Assembly (NCBI RefSeq): GCF_021390515.1
Contig: NZ_JAJUXI010000012.1
Coordinates: 124,001 to 188,000, forward strand
Source of the DNA: Dyadobacter sp. CY326
GTDB taxonomy: Bacteria > Bacteroidota > Bacteroidia > Cytophagales > Spirosomataceae
Direction of reading: 5' to 3'
Length of the DNA stretch: 64,000 bases
The notes under the pieces were generated by a model. It did not search any database. It saw only the letters and a program-made list of their open reading frames with translations, and was not told the DNA's origin. Below are positions 1 to 8,342 of this stretch, one piece after another. Within the stretch, counting starts at the first letter, position 1. Each line of letters starts with the position of its first letter. The position numbers were made by a program, and so were the translations under genes.

Positions 1-1203
1 GCGCGCGATGTAGCCGTGATCATGTCTTACATGCACAAAGGAAAAACGCTCCTAGGCTCTGCAACGCCTTCATTAGAAAGCTATTATCACGCACAAACGG
101 GCAGATATGGCCTTGTGGAAATGAATCAGCGCTTCGGAAATGCAGCATTGCCGACTTTTGAATTAATCGATACAAAAAAAGAGAAGAAGTCGAAGAAGAT
201 GAAAAACGAGTTTTCATCTGTCCTGATCGATCATTTAAGACTTAATCTTCAAAATAAAGAGCAAACGATCCTTTTCCAAAACCGGCGCGGTTACTCGCCT
301 TATCTGCAATGTGAGGTTTGTAACTGGATCCCCGAATGTGCGAATTGCGACGTGAGCCTCACTTATCACATGAAAGTGGGCGAATTGCGCTGCCATTATT
401 GCGGTCACAAGGAAGAAGTCACGCGCACTTGTCCGCAATGTGGTTCTACGCAAGTGAAAACGATGGGTTACGGGACTGAAAAGATCGAAGAGGAAATTCA
501 TTTGATGTTCCCGGAAGCGCGTGTGCAGAGGATGGATCTGGACACGACAAGGGCAAAAAACGCTTACCAGCAGATTATTTCAGCGTTTGAGGAAGGTGGC
601 ATCGACATTCTGGTCGGTACGCAAATGGTAAGCAAAGGACTTGATTTTGATAATGTTAGCATGGTCGGAATTTTTGATGCCGACCGAATCATTCATTTCC
701 CCGAATTCCGCGCTTCGGAACGGGCGTTCCAAATGCTCACACAGGTAAGCGGACGTGCAGGAAGACGCGCTGAAAAGCCTGGAAAAGTGCTTATTCAAAC
801 CAATAATCCAGGCCAGAAATTGCTCGAAAAGATCATTAACAATGACTATAAAGGCATGTATGTCACTGAGATTGAGGAGCGTGAGAAATTTCATTATCCG
901 CCATTCACGCGGCTCATCAAAGTAACCGTTAAGCACGTTGACGAAGCAGTTTCCAGCATGGCTGCGAAGGTGTTAGCTGAGAAATTGACCGCCAACCTGG
1001 GAGCCAGCCGGGTTCTCGGGCCACAGCCGCCGCTGGTGGAAAGAGTAAGAAATCAGTTTTTGTTCGACATTCTCATCAAACTTGAACGAGAAAAGATTAA
1101 TTTTAAGGCGGCAAAGTCATTTATACAAGAAAAGGTTATTGATATTTTAACCGATAAGACACTCAAAAGCATCCAGGTCGTGATTGACGTGGACTGTTCA
1201 TAA
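1..1203 (+). CDS. priA: Replication restart helicase PriA (C-terminal part, 5' end outside window)
   Basis: The reading frame is open from base 1, and the residues before the first Met (ARDVAV) continue the helicase core, so the start lies upstream. About 400 of the roughly 800 residues usual for PriA are present. The ATP-dependent 3'-5' helicase reloads the replicative helicase at stalled forks. Visible are the GSATPSLES motif, the family zinc-binding region with eight cysteines in four CxxC pairs (about residues 103-150 of the visible part), helicase motif V (GTQMVSKGLDFDNV) and motif VI (QVSGRAGR). pyk follows 26 bp downstream on the same strand, so co-transcription is possible. The family call is secure. 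Confidence 0.96.
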   Translation, partial: ARDVAVIMSYMHKGKTLLGSATPSLESYYHAQTGRYGLVEMNQRFGNAALPTFELIDTKKEKKSKKMKNEFSSVLIDHLRLNLQNKEQTILFQNRRGYSPYLQCEVCNWIPECANCDVSLTYHMKVGELRCHYCGHKEEVTRTCPQCGSTQVKTMGYGTEKIEEEIHLMFPEARVQRMDLDTTRAKNAYQQIISAFEEGGIDILVGTQMVSKGLDFDNVSMVGIFDADRIIHFPEFRASERAFQMLTQVSGRAGRRAEKPGKVLIQTNNPGQKLLEKIINNDYKGMYVTEIEEREKFHYPPFTRLIKVTVKHVDEAVSSMAAKVLAEKLTANLGASRVLGPQPPLVERVRNQFLFDILIKLEREKINFKAAKSFIQEKVIDILTDKTLKSIQVVIDVDCS

Positions 1204-1229
1204 AAATCATATTTACTGCATATTAATCT

Positions 1230-2669
1230 ATGTCTTCCAAAAAAACCAGAATTGTTGCTACCGTAGGTCCAGCCTCCGAAACAAAAGAAACATTGTATGC
1301 GTTGGCCAAAGCCGGGGTAAACGTTTTTCGCCTAAACTTCTCTCACGGTTCTCACGCTGATCACCTTCAAAGATTAACTACTATTCGGGAAATCAACGAA
1401 GAACACGGCTTAAATCTCGCTATTTTACAAGATTTGCAGGGTCCCAAAATTCGTATCGGAATGGTTGCCGAAAAAGATGGCGTTCTGATCGAAGCGGGTA
1501 AAAAACTGATATTATCCAACACAGAAGTGCTTGGAACAGCTGAAAAAGTGAGCACGCCTTACGACGGAATGTACAACGACGTCAAAATCGGTGACCGCAT
1601 CCTGATGGACGACGGTAAACTGGAAGTGCTTGTAACCGGAATGGACGGAAGTGACGTGATCACGGAAGTAATTTATGGTGGTTATTTGAAATCCAAAAAA
1701 GGCGTTAACCTGCCAAACACAAAGGTTTCAATGCCTTCTGTAACAGCGAAAGATTACGAAGATCTGGATTTTGGTCTTGAAAACAATGTGGAATGGGTGG
1801 CATTATCATTCGTTCGCACAGCGTCAGAATTGATCAAAGTAAAAGAATATATTGCCAGCAAAGGCAAAACGGCGCGACTGGTTGCTAAAATCGAGAAGCC
1901 AGAGGCGATCCTAAACATTGACGAAATCATTGAAGCAACGGACGCCATTATGGTTGCCCGCGGTGATTTGGGTGTGGAGCTTCCCGCTGAGGAAGTGCCT
2001 ATGATCCAGAAAATGATCGTTGACAAATGTAACAAAGCAGGAAAGCCGGTAATCGTGGCAACGCAAATGCTGGAGAGCATGATCGACAGTCCCCGTGCAA
2101 CACGCGCAGAGCTGAATGACGTTGCAAACTCGGTTTTGGATGGTGCCGACGCAGTAATGCTTAGTGCTGAAACTGCTTCCGGAAAATATCCGTTGCTAGC
2201 CGTTGAAAGCATGACGAGGACAATTGAACGCGTTGAGTCATCTACAAACAGCATTTATTTCAGGAATCACGCCGCAGTAAGTGAAAGCACAAGCGTGAAT
2301 AAATTGAATGATTATGTTGTGATGAGCGCTTGCCGATTGGCACGTGACACCCAGGCAAAAGCCATTATCGGGATCACGCGCTCGGGTTACACATCATTCC
2401 GCCTTTCGCATCACCGCCCAAAGGCTGGCTTGCTGATTTTCACATCTAACAAAGTGTTAATGAATCAACTAGCATTGTACTGGGGCACGAAAGTATATTA
2501 TTACGACCGCGATCAGGACGTTTCTACGGATGATCTGATTGAAGATATCAAGCAGTTTTTAGTTGACAAAGGAGAATTGCAAAAAGGTGATGTTTTCATT
2601 AATACATTGAGCATTCCGGTTTCAAGACAGCGCAAAACTAACACGGTGAAGTTGAGTGTTGTAGAATAA
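1230..2669 (+). CDS. pyk: Pyruvate kinase
   Basis: This enzyme converts phosphoenolpyruvate and ADP to pyruvate and ATP in the last step of cytosolic glycolysis. The 479-residue length is normal. The N-terminus has the TVGPAS motif and the nucleotide/phosphate-binding NFSHGS segment. AKIEKPE contains the catalytic lysine (K220), followed by the metal-binding MVARGDLGVELP signature at about 241-252. The C-terminal regulatory domain (SACRLARDTQAKAI, TRSGYTSFRLSHHRP) is complete. ATG lies 26 bp after priA, and a hairpin at 2690-2725 closes the transcript. Identification is unambiguous. Confidence 0.98.
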   Translation: MSSKKTRIVATVGPASETKETLYALAKAGVNVFRLNFSHGSHADHLQRLTTIREINEEHGLNLAILQDLQGPKIRIGMVAEKDGVLIEAGKKLILSNTEVLGTAEKVSTPYDGMYNDVKIGDRILMDDGKLEVLVTGMDGSDVITEVIYGGYLKSKKGVNLPNTKVSMPSVTAKDYEDLDFGLENNVEWVALSFVRTASELIKVKEYIASKGKTARLVAKIEKPEAILNIDEIIEATDAIMVARGDLGVELPAEEVPMIQKMIVDKCNKAGKPVIVATQMLESMIDSPRATRAELNDVANSVLDGADAVMLSAETASGKYPLLAVESMTRTIERVESSTNSIYFRNHAAVSESTSVNKLNDYVVMSACRLARDTQAKAIIGITRSGYTSFRLSHHRPKAGLLIFTSNKVLMNQLALYWGTKVYYYDRDQDVSTDDLIEDIKQFLVDKGELQKGDVFINTLSIPVSRQRKTNTVKLSVVE

Positions 2670-2689
2670 CGTTTCTAGTAAAAATAAAT

Positions 2690-2728
2690 GCGAAAGCAGT
2701 GGGAGACAACTTCCGCTGCTTTCGCACT
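2690..2728 (+). terminator. Intrinsic terminator after pyk
   Basis: A perfect 10-bp inverted repeat, GCGAAAGCAG (2690-2699) and CTGCTTTCGC (2716-2725), with a 16-nt loop, follows the pyk stop by about 20 bp. The trailing T tract is short (ACTTT), so termination may be inefficient. Confidence 0.65.
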
Positions 2729-2836
2729 TTAAGGCTGTTAATTCCGGTTAAGAAGTCAGGTTAACCGATGGGACATTCCCCATCAGCATGAATGTAAAAT
2801 TGACTATATTTACTTACAAGCAAATCAACCAGTAAC

Positions 2837-3460
2837 ATGATAGCTTCTTCAAATTCGCACAACGTTTTATCAAAGATCGCTGTGAAAAATATACCTGACG
2901 TTCTGATCCATGAAATAATTGACGGCATTCCCTTGTATCGCAAGGGTTACCGAGACGTATTGGCCAAAACGAAAACGGTTGAAGACATTATGGGTTGCAG
3001 TTCATTGCAGTTTTTTATTATTGATTACATTCTTGGCATTCTTTACTCCGCCATAAACAGGGAAAAGTACATTATAGGCACAAATGAGGCCGGTTTGCAC
3101 CTTGATAAAAGAAATAATCTGTCCGGCGACATTGTGATTTTCGACAAGGATATTCTCACCATTAATAAAATTGACAAGCATTATTCCAAAGTGCATCCAA
3201 AGATTTCCATCGAAATGGACCTCGACATTGAATTAGAGACTTTTACTAAAAAAGGCTATATCACCATTAAAACCCAAAAACTCCTTGACTTCGGAACCGA
3301 AAAAGTAATCTGGTTTTTGACGGAGCCTAAGAAAGTGATGGTCGCGACGAAAGACCGGGAATGGGAAACCTTTGATTGGGACCGGGATGTCGAAGTGCTC
3401 GATGGCATCAGCTGCAATGTTGGCAAATATTTGAAAGAAAAGGGCTCGGAGTTTGCCTGA
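2837..3460 (+). CDS. Uma2-like (DUF820) putative nuclease-fold protein
   Basis: A 207-residue soluble protein. Its layout resembles the Uma2/DUF820 group of PD-(D/E)XK-fold proteins: an acidic GDIVIFDKDIL strand, then PKISIEMDLDIE, then a helix ending in a lysine-rich YITIKTQKLLDFG segment, and the strand VIWFLTEPKKVMVAT. The presumed metal-site residues are the Asp of GDIVIF and the Glu/Asp of IEMDLDIE. The family is common in Bacteroidota and cyanobacteria, and its cellular role is not established. ATG follows a 167-bp gap after pyk and no RBS is obvious. It is a single gene with no partner. Confidence 0.65.
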   Translation: MIASSNSHNVLSKIAVKNIPDVLIHEIIDGIPLYRKGYRDVLAKTKTVEDIMGCSSLQFFIIDYILGILYSAINREKYIIGTNEAGLHLDKRNNLSGDIVIFDKDILTINKIDKHYSKVHPKISIEMDLDIELETFTKKGYITIKTQKLLDFGTEKVIWFLTEPKKVMVATKDREWETFDWDRDVEVLDGISCNVGKYLKEKGSEFA

Positions 3461-3522
3461 TTATCGATTTTTATGACTTTTAAGCGGAGAATATTCTTCT
3501 TCGCTTTTTTATTTTCTTTTAT

Positions 3523-3557
3523 AACTAATAAAATAGTTTTGAAACTAAACAAATAGT
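3523..3557 (+). promoter_or_regulatory. Two tandem BlaI-type operator palindromes
   Basis: Two copies of ACTA-N6-TAGT lie at 3524-3537 and 3544-3557, exactly 20 bp apart (about two helical turns). The first extends to a 5-bp arm (AACTA/TAGTT). They sit 46 bp upstream of the BlaI-family start, in a T/A-rich promoter region. The spacing suggests two repressor dimers on one DNA face. That BlaI binds here and autoregulates is inference. Confidence 0.65.
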
Positions 3558-3603
3558 ATTAACTTTGAATTGAAGCTTCAAACAATACGAATTCGATACG
3601 AAA

Positions 3604-3975
3604 ATGGAAATACGCACATTGACCCGCGCGGAGGAAGAGATTATGAGAATCCTTTGGCAGTTGAAAAAAGCATTTGTGAAAGATATTCTGGCCGAAATGC
3701 CGGAGCCGAAGCCTGCTTACAACACGGTCTCTACCATCATCAGAATTTTGGAGAAGAAAGAAGTTGTCGGCTACACGGCTTACGGGAAAACGCATGAATA
3801 TTTTCCGCTAATCAGTGAGGAAGAATACAAACGCCATGAAATGCAGCAGCTTATGGTCAACTATTTTGATAATTCTCTGCCTAATCTCGTTTCGTTTTTC
3901 GTAAAAGACAATGACTTAAAAACCAAGGATCTGGACGAGATTATGAAACTGATTAACCAGCATAAAAACGAGTAA
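3604..3975 (+). CDS. BlaI/MecI/CopY-family transcriptional repressor
   Basis: A 123-residue winged-helix repressor of the penicillinase-repressor family. LTRAEEEIMRILWQ opens the wHTH, PAYNTVSTIIRILEKK is the recognition helix, and the acidic C-terminal half is the dimerisation region. In the classic systems a partner M56 sensor peptidase signals, the repressor is cleaved and target genes are released. Here two M56 genes follow at 14 and 24 bp spacing and two operator palindromes lie upstream, so an autoregulated operon is likely. No beta-lactamase gene is adjacent, so the signal and regulon are unknown. Confidence 0.92.
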   Translation: MEIRTLTRAEEEIMRILWQLKKAFVKDILAEMPEPKPAYNTVSTIIRILEKKEVVGYTAYGKTHEYFPLISEEEYKRHEMQQLMVNYFDNSLPNLVSFFVKDNDLKTKDLDEIMKLINQHKNE

Positions 3976-3989
3976 CAAATCCGTTAGCC

Positions 3990-5297
3990 ATGGAAATGCT
4001 ATTGTACATTGGAAAAGTTAACCTGTATTGGATTTTGCTGTTCGGGTGTTATGTCTTAATGCTGCGTAAGCACACATTCTTTGCGTGGAACCGTTATTAT
4101 CTTCTTGGTTCTCTGCTTGTTGCATTTGCACTGCCTTTGATGATTTATCCTGAAAATGCGCCGATTATTCCGGTCGTGTATCAAATCAATTCCGCGGCTT
4201 TCACGGTTGGGTCGAGTCAGATTGAAGCGACTACGGTTTTCACGAATACAAAGCTTTGCTGGACTATTTATAGCATTGGGTTTCTGGTCGCTGCTTTTCA
4301 ACTTTTTAAGCACATTATTCAATTAAAGCGCTTCTTAAATGCTGGTGAAACGATTGAGCTTGATGATTGCACGGTTGTCTTAATTGATTCCAATGAAACT
4401 GGCTCCTTCTCTTTTTTGAAATGGATCGTCATTAACCGGAACGACTATGAACAACATTTTGACGCTATTCTTCGGCACGAAATGGTCCATACGCATCAAA
4501 TGCACAGTTTGGACATATTGTTCATCGAGATTTTGAAAGTTTTGTTCTGGTTCAATCCGTTTCTGTTATTCTACAAGCGCTCCATGCAGGAAATCCATGA
4601 ATTTTTGGCTGATGCACAGGCGCCTAATCGGGACAATTATGCGCGGTTTCTTGTAGCTTATGCTTTAAAAGCACCCGTTACGTCTTTAACAAATCATTTT
4701 TTTAAACCGTCACAAATTAAAAATCGGATTCGTATGATTTACAAAAACAGAAGTTCGAAATGGATGCTCAGCACTTACGTCGTTGCACTAGCAATGATTG
4801 GCAGCACTGCACTTTTTGTTGCTGGATGTGAGCAAACGGAAAAGAATGAGGCTGAAATTGCTGTGCAAAATGAGAAACTCAGAGAAGATCAGTCGTCATT
4901 AAACAAACCCATATTTACTGTTGTTGAAGAGCAGCCAGAATATCCAGGTGGTCAACAAGCTATGTTTCAGTTCCTAGGCAGAAACATTAAATACCCGACG
5001 AAGGCTGCGAGAGCGAATGTATCAGGCAAAGTTTTCCTACAATTCATTGTAACGGAAAATGGGAATGTCAGAGATATTACGGTCTTAAAAGGCTTAGGCT
5101 TTGATTGTGATGAAGAGGCTGCACGTGTGCTGGCGCTTTTCCCAAAATGGAAGCCGGGTAGACAAAACGGCAAGCCCGTCAATGTGAAATTCACTTTACC
5201 GATCAACTTTTTAATGGAGGATAGCGATGATGGAAGTGCTAGCAGCGAAACAGGCAAATTAATGCCGACTGTGGTGCATTATGGCAAGATCAACTAA
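3990..5297 (+). CDS. BlaR1-type M56 metallopeptidase fused to a TonB C-terminal domain
   Basis: A 435-residue inner-membrane zinc peptidase. Hydrophobic segments lie near residues 4-25, 37-53 and 88-106. The zinc motif HEMVH is at 163-167, with the downstream ligand region EIHEFLAD at about 201-208. The last membrane segment is around 254-276 and ends in VAGC. From about 305 to 410 there is a TonB C-terminal domain (EEQPEYPGGQQAMFQFL, GKVFLQFIVTENGNVRDI, FPKWKPGRQNGKPVNV). It lies 14 bp after the BlaI-family gene. M56 family knowledge suggests a signal-activated sensor that leads to repressor cleavage. What the TonB domain contacts is unknown; a receptor is the obvious inference. An exbB-exbD pair lies about 2.5 kb away. 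Confidence 0.88.
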   Translation: MEMLLYIGKVNLYWILLFGCYVLMLRKHTFFAWNRYYLLGSLLVAFALPLMIYPENAPIIPVVYQINSAAFTVGSSQIEATTVFTNTKLCWTIYSIGFLVAAFQLFKHIIQLKRFLNAGETIELDDCTVVLIDSNETGSFSFLKWIVINRNDYEQHFDAILRHEMVHTHQMHSLDILFIEILKVLFWFNPFLLFYKRSMQEIHEFLADAQAPNRDNYARFLVAYALKAPVTSLTNHFFKPSQIKNRIRMIYKNRSSKWMLSTYVVALAMIGSTALFVAGCEQTEKNEAEIAVQNEKLREDQSSLNKPIFTVVEEQPEYPGGQQAMFQFLGRNIKYPTKAARANVSGKVFLQFIVTENGNVRDITVLKGLGFDCDEEAARVLALFPKWKPGRQNGKPVNVKFTLPINFLMEDSDDGSASSETGKLMPTVVHYGKIN

Positions 5298-5321
5298 CAC
5301 GCCAACATTCATTAAACAAAG

Positions 5322-6688
5322 ATGGAAACATTGCTGTATCTCACGAAGGTGAATTTGTATTGGGTGCTATTTTACCTGATTTACAGGCTGTTGCTGAGTA
5401 ACCATACATTCTTCGTTTGGAACCGCATTTATTTGATCGGGTCGTTATTGACAGCATTTGCATTGCCTCTGATCATTCTACCACCTTCCGTCATGGACTT
5501 GCAACCAGTCGTTTATACAACGTCAAATTTCCAATTTACACTGCGACAGCTGAGCAAGGTTTTTGGCTTTCTGATTGGAAGAATGTGCTGTGTATGATCT
5601 TAGCGACAGGTTCATTGTATTTGCTGATTCGATTTACCAAATCCATTGTAGACTTGATTGCACTCATTAACAAAGGCGAGCTGATTGACCTGGATAACTT
5701 CAAACTTGTGTTACTTCCCCATAGCAATGTTGGTTCATTCTCATTTTTCAAATGGCTTGTCATCAATCAAGTCGATTATGCGCAGAATTTCGAGCCGATA
5801 TTAAGACACGAGTCCGTGCACATTCGTCAAATGCACAGCATTGACATTGTTTTGATCGAGCTTTTAAAAATTGTGTTTTGGTTTAATCCCATCGTCTGGT
5901 TTTACAAACGATCAATTCAGGAAGTGCACGAATTTCTTGCCGACGAGCATGCGCCTGACCGAGACGGATATGCCAGGTTTCTGGTTGCTTATGCATTCAA
6001 TACGCCCGCAGCGTCTTTAACCAACCATTTTTTCAATGGACCATTGTTAAAAAGCAGGATTAAAATGATTTATAAAAACCGCAATTCTGAGTGGTTGCGC
6101 AGCAAATATTTTATCATTCTGCCTTTGATCTGCTTTGTCGCCATCATGACAGCTGCACGTGAAAAAGTTTCGACGTTCTCAAAAGCAGAAGTGCCTTTGA
6201 TCATTTCAGAAATCACAGCGAATAAAGGTGAAGTGCAAAATCACAAAGCAGAAGTGTTGGCTGACAGCGAACCGAAACGTGAGAAGCAAATGTCAAATTC
6301 ACTGAAAAGGGAGGCACCGCCGCAATTGAATGCTCAGCTTACAACAAGTGAATCCTACACGGCCACGGCGCAGGATACTGCTCCTGAACCATCAAAAAAG
6401 ACGACTTTCACCAATTATCGTTACGCCGCAAATATCGGCCCGATTGCCAAACTAGATTCCCTTCCAAAAATCGGAAAGACGTTGACAATCAAGAGTAACA
6501 AAGCCCCAGGCAGCAAGGCGCTAATCATTGTGGACGGCGTAAAACAGGAAGAACGCGGATCAATGGGATATAGACAAATTGCTCCCGATCAAATTGAATC
6601 GATTAGCGTTTTAAAGGAGCAAAGCGCAATCGAGGCATATGGTTCGGAAGGAACAGAGGGTGTTATCATTATCAAGACCAAAAAGTAA
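5322..6688 (+). pseudogene. Second M56 metallopeptidase with receptor-plug-like tail, frame broken near 5550
   Basis: The N-terminal part (METLLYLTKVNLYWVLFYLI onward) closely parallels the preceding M56 gene but stops at about 5597. The rest continues in the -1 frame with HESVH (5807-5821), EVHEFLADEHAP and a membrane segment. The natural join lies at about 5545-5575: adding one base near AGCAAGG restores SKGFW. The total of 1367 nt becomes 1368 (455 aa) with one base added, so a single-nucleotide loss fits exactly. The C-terminus (about 90 residues, with SKALIIVDGVKQEE, IESISVLKEQSAIEAYG, EGVIIIKTKK) resembles a TonB-dependent receptor plug. Possible explanations are a true pseudogene, a sequencing indel, or programmed -1 frameshifting. 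No strong slippery heptamer was found. Confidence 0.82.
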
Positions 6689-6733
6689 CGCGCAGCCAGC
6701 GGTTTTCTTTTAAACTTCACACATTAAAACACT

Positions 6734-6760
6734 AAAAGCCCGGCTGATTCCGGGCTTTTT
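6734..6760 (+). terminator. Intrinsic terminator after the M56 pair
   Basis: A perfect 10-bp stem, AAAAGCCCGG (6734-6743) and CCGGGCTTTT (6750-6759), with a 6-nt loop and a T run, lies 45 bp after the second M56 stop. Confidence 0.88.
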
Positions 6761-6785
6761 CGTTAGACATTTCGGAACGATTTGA

Positions 6786-6793
6786 TACATTTG
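6786..6793 (+). promoter_or_regulatory. Candidate Bacteroidota -7 element (TACATTTG)
   Basis: TACATTTG matches TAnnTTTG and lies 30 bp before the oxidoreductase ATG, directly after the preceding terminator. No clear -33 TTG was found at the usual spacing. Confidence 0.5.
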
Positions 6794-6823
6794 CCTTCCT
6801 GGCTTCTATTCCGAAATTCACCT

Positions 6824-7849
6824 ATGTCAATTCTCAAAGCGGCCATCATCGGCGGCGGAAATATCGCTGATCAAAATCACATTCCTGCATTAAAAGCGCT
6901 TTTAGAGCGTGTTGAGGTCATTGCTATTTGCAGTCGCGACGTTAACAAGGCAAGAGCGCTCGCCGACAAGCACATAATTCCCTTGGCTTTCGACGATGCG
7001 ACAGAGATGTTTGAAAGTGATAACAAGCCCGACATTGTCATTAATTGTACGGCTAATAATCTGCATTATCCATTTACAATGCAGGCTCTGGAAAATGGCT
7101 GTCATGTGTTGTGCGAGAAACCACCGGCAATGAATGCGGCTCAGGCGGCTGAAATGGCCGATTTGGCTGCGCAAAAAGGGAAAGTGCTTGCGTATAACTT
7201 CCAGCTCCGGCACACCCCGGAATATAGTTTACTGAAACGTTTTTTGGAAAACGGGCGACTTGGCGAAGTTTACCACATTAAGGCGAACTTCCTGCGTCGA
7301 AGGGGCATTCCCGGTTGGGGAAATTTTACAAACAAAACCATTCAAGGAGGCGGCGCATTAATCGATCTCGGAGTTCATGTGCTGGATCTTGCGCTTGGCT
7401 TGCTTGATTACAGCGAGCCTAATCGAATCATTGCCAACACCTATGACTTCATTGGAAAAGCGGGTGGGAAAGGACTTATGGGGAGTTGGGACGCTGAAAA
7501 ATTTGAGGTTGAAGATGCGTGCTTTGCCCATTTATCATTCCCAAACAATGCAAGTATAACATTGTCCTCATCATTTGCATTGAATACAAAAATCCAGAAG
7601 AACGTTAACCTCGAAGTGTTTGGAACAAGGGCCGGCGCACTGCTGAACCCATTAGCAATTTACAGCGAAGTGGATGGCGAGCTCGTCGATATGGAATTTC
7701 CGCATTTGGAAGAAACTGATATTCAGCTTAAAAATACAACTGCCTTTCTGGATGCCTGTGAGGGAAAATCTAGTAACATTTGTAATGCATCGGAAGGCGC
7801 TATTTTGCAAAAAATCGTGGAAGAGATTTATAAAAGCGCTGCAAAATGA
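6824..7849 (+). CDS. Gfo/Idh/MocA-family oxidoreductase
   Basis: A 341-residue NAD(P)-dependent dehydrogenase of the glucose-fructose oxidoreductase/inositol dehydrogenase family. The Rossmann motif is AIIGGGNIADQNHIPAL, CEKPPA contains the family EKP lysine, and GGGALIDLGVHVLDL carries the conserved catalytic-region HxxD. An in-frame TTG exists at 6782, but ATG at 6824 starts just before the nucleotide-binding strand and fits the promoter at 6786, so it is preferred. The substrate, probably a sugar or cyclitol, cannot be told from sequence. It is a single gene that converges on exbD, with only 3 bp between the stop codons. Confidence 0.9.
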   Translation: MSILKAAIIGGGNIADQNHIPALKALLERVEVIAICSRDVNKARALADKHIIPLAFDDATEMFESDNKPDIVINCTANNLHYPFTMQALENGCHVLCEKPPAMNAAQAAEMADLAAQKGKVLAYNFQLRHTPEYSLLKRFLENGRLGEVYHIKANFLRRRGIPGWGNFTNKTIQGGGALIDLGVHVLDLALGLLDYSEPNRIIANTYDFIGKAGGKGLMGSWDAEKFEVEDACFAHLSFPNNASITLSSSFALNTKIQKNVNLEVFGTRAGALLNPLAIYSEVDGELVDMEFPHLEETDIQLKNTTAFLDACEGKSSNICNASEGAILQKIVEEIYKSAAK

Positions 7850-7863
7850 TCATCATTTTGCAG
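7839..7863. terminator. Palindrome shared by two convergent gene ends
   Basis: CTGCAAAATGAT (7839-7850) and ATCATTTTGCAG (7852-7863) form a perfect 12-bp inverted repeat with a 1-nt centre. It spans the stop codons of both convergent genes. A bidirectional terminator role is inferred; there is no long T run and the tiny loop limits RNA hairpin quality. Confidence 0.4.
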
Positions 7864-8245
7864 TCGCCATTACCATTTTGATTTCATTTTTTGCACCTAG
7901 TTCCAGCACATCCACAAGATCCTGAACAGCAAGGTTTTTATCCACTCTCAGCACGATTGTCCTGTCTTCCACATTGGCGAAAATGCTTTGCAACTCCGCT
8001 TCCAGACGATCAAATGGAATCGGCTCTTTATCAATAAAATAACCCTTATTGTCATCGATAGAAAGGGTTATTTGCTTCTTGTACATTTGCTGCGTTGCTG
8101 ATGCTTTTGGCAACATAAGCTTGATCACGTTCGGATTGGACATCGTGGAGATGATCAAGAAGAACAGCAGAAGAAAAAACATAATATCGTTCAGCGAGTG
8201 CGTGAACACCTCGGGGGCAAAACGACTCTTACGACGTATTTTCAT
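7853..8245 (-). CDS. exbD: Biopolymer transport protein ExbD/TolR family
   Basis: A 130-residue inner-membrane protein with one N-terminal membrane helix (ending FFLIISTMS) preceded by FTHSLNDIMFFLL. The conserved membrane Asp (D20) carries the proton-conducting carboxylate. The periplasmic part follows (ITLSIDDNKGYFIDKEPI, RTIVLRVDKNLAVQDLVDVLEL). With ExbB it converts proton-motive force into work for TonB-type energisers. It lies downstream of exbB, 97 bp apart. No separate tonB gene was seen in the window, so the energised partner is elsewhere or is the M56-TonB fusion. Confidence 0.9.
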   Translation of the reverse strand: MKIRRKSRFAPEVFTHSLNDIMFFLLLFFLIISTMSNPNVIKLMLPKASATQQMYKKQITLSIDDNKGYFIDKEPIPFDRLEAELQSIFANVEDRTIVLRVDKNLAVQDLVDVLELGAKNEIKMVMATAK

Positions 8246-8272
8246 ATTTAGAAATGATATTTAATTGGTCGG

Positions 8273-8334
8273 ACTTTCCAAGTTTGATAACCGGAAAGCC
8301 CGGGATTAATAGATCTTCAAAACTTGGAAAGTCT
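8273..8334 (-). promoter_or_regulatory. 14-bp inverted repeat between exbB and exbD
   Basis: GACTTTCCAAGTTT (8273-8286) and AAACTTGGAAAGTC (8321-8334) are perfect inverted copies separated by 34 nt. They occupy nearly the whole gap between the two genes. In the mRNA they would form a hairpin before exbD, possibly acting as a processing or attenuation site. The function is inferred. Confidence 0.5.
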
Positions 8335-8342
8335 CTAGGCGA

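Noticed and set aside
5545..5575. Programmed -1 frameshift in the second M56 gene
   Set aside because: No strong X-XXY-YYZ heptamer or downstream pseudoknot was seen; a plain indel or sequencing error is simpler.
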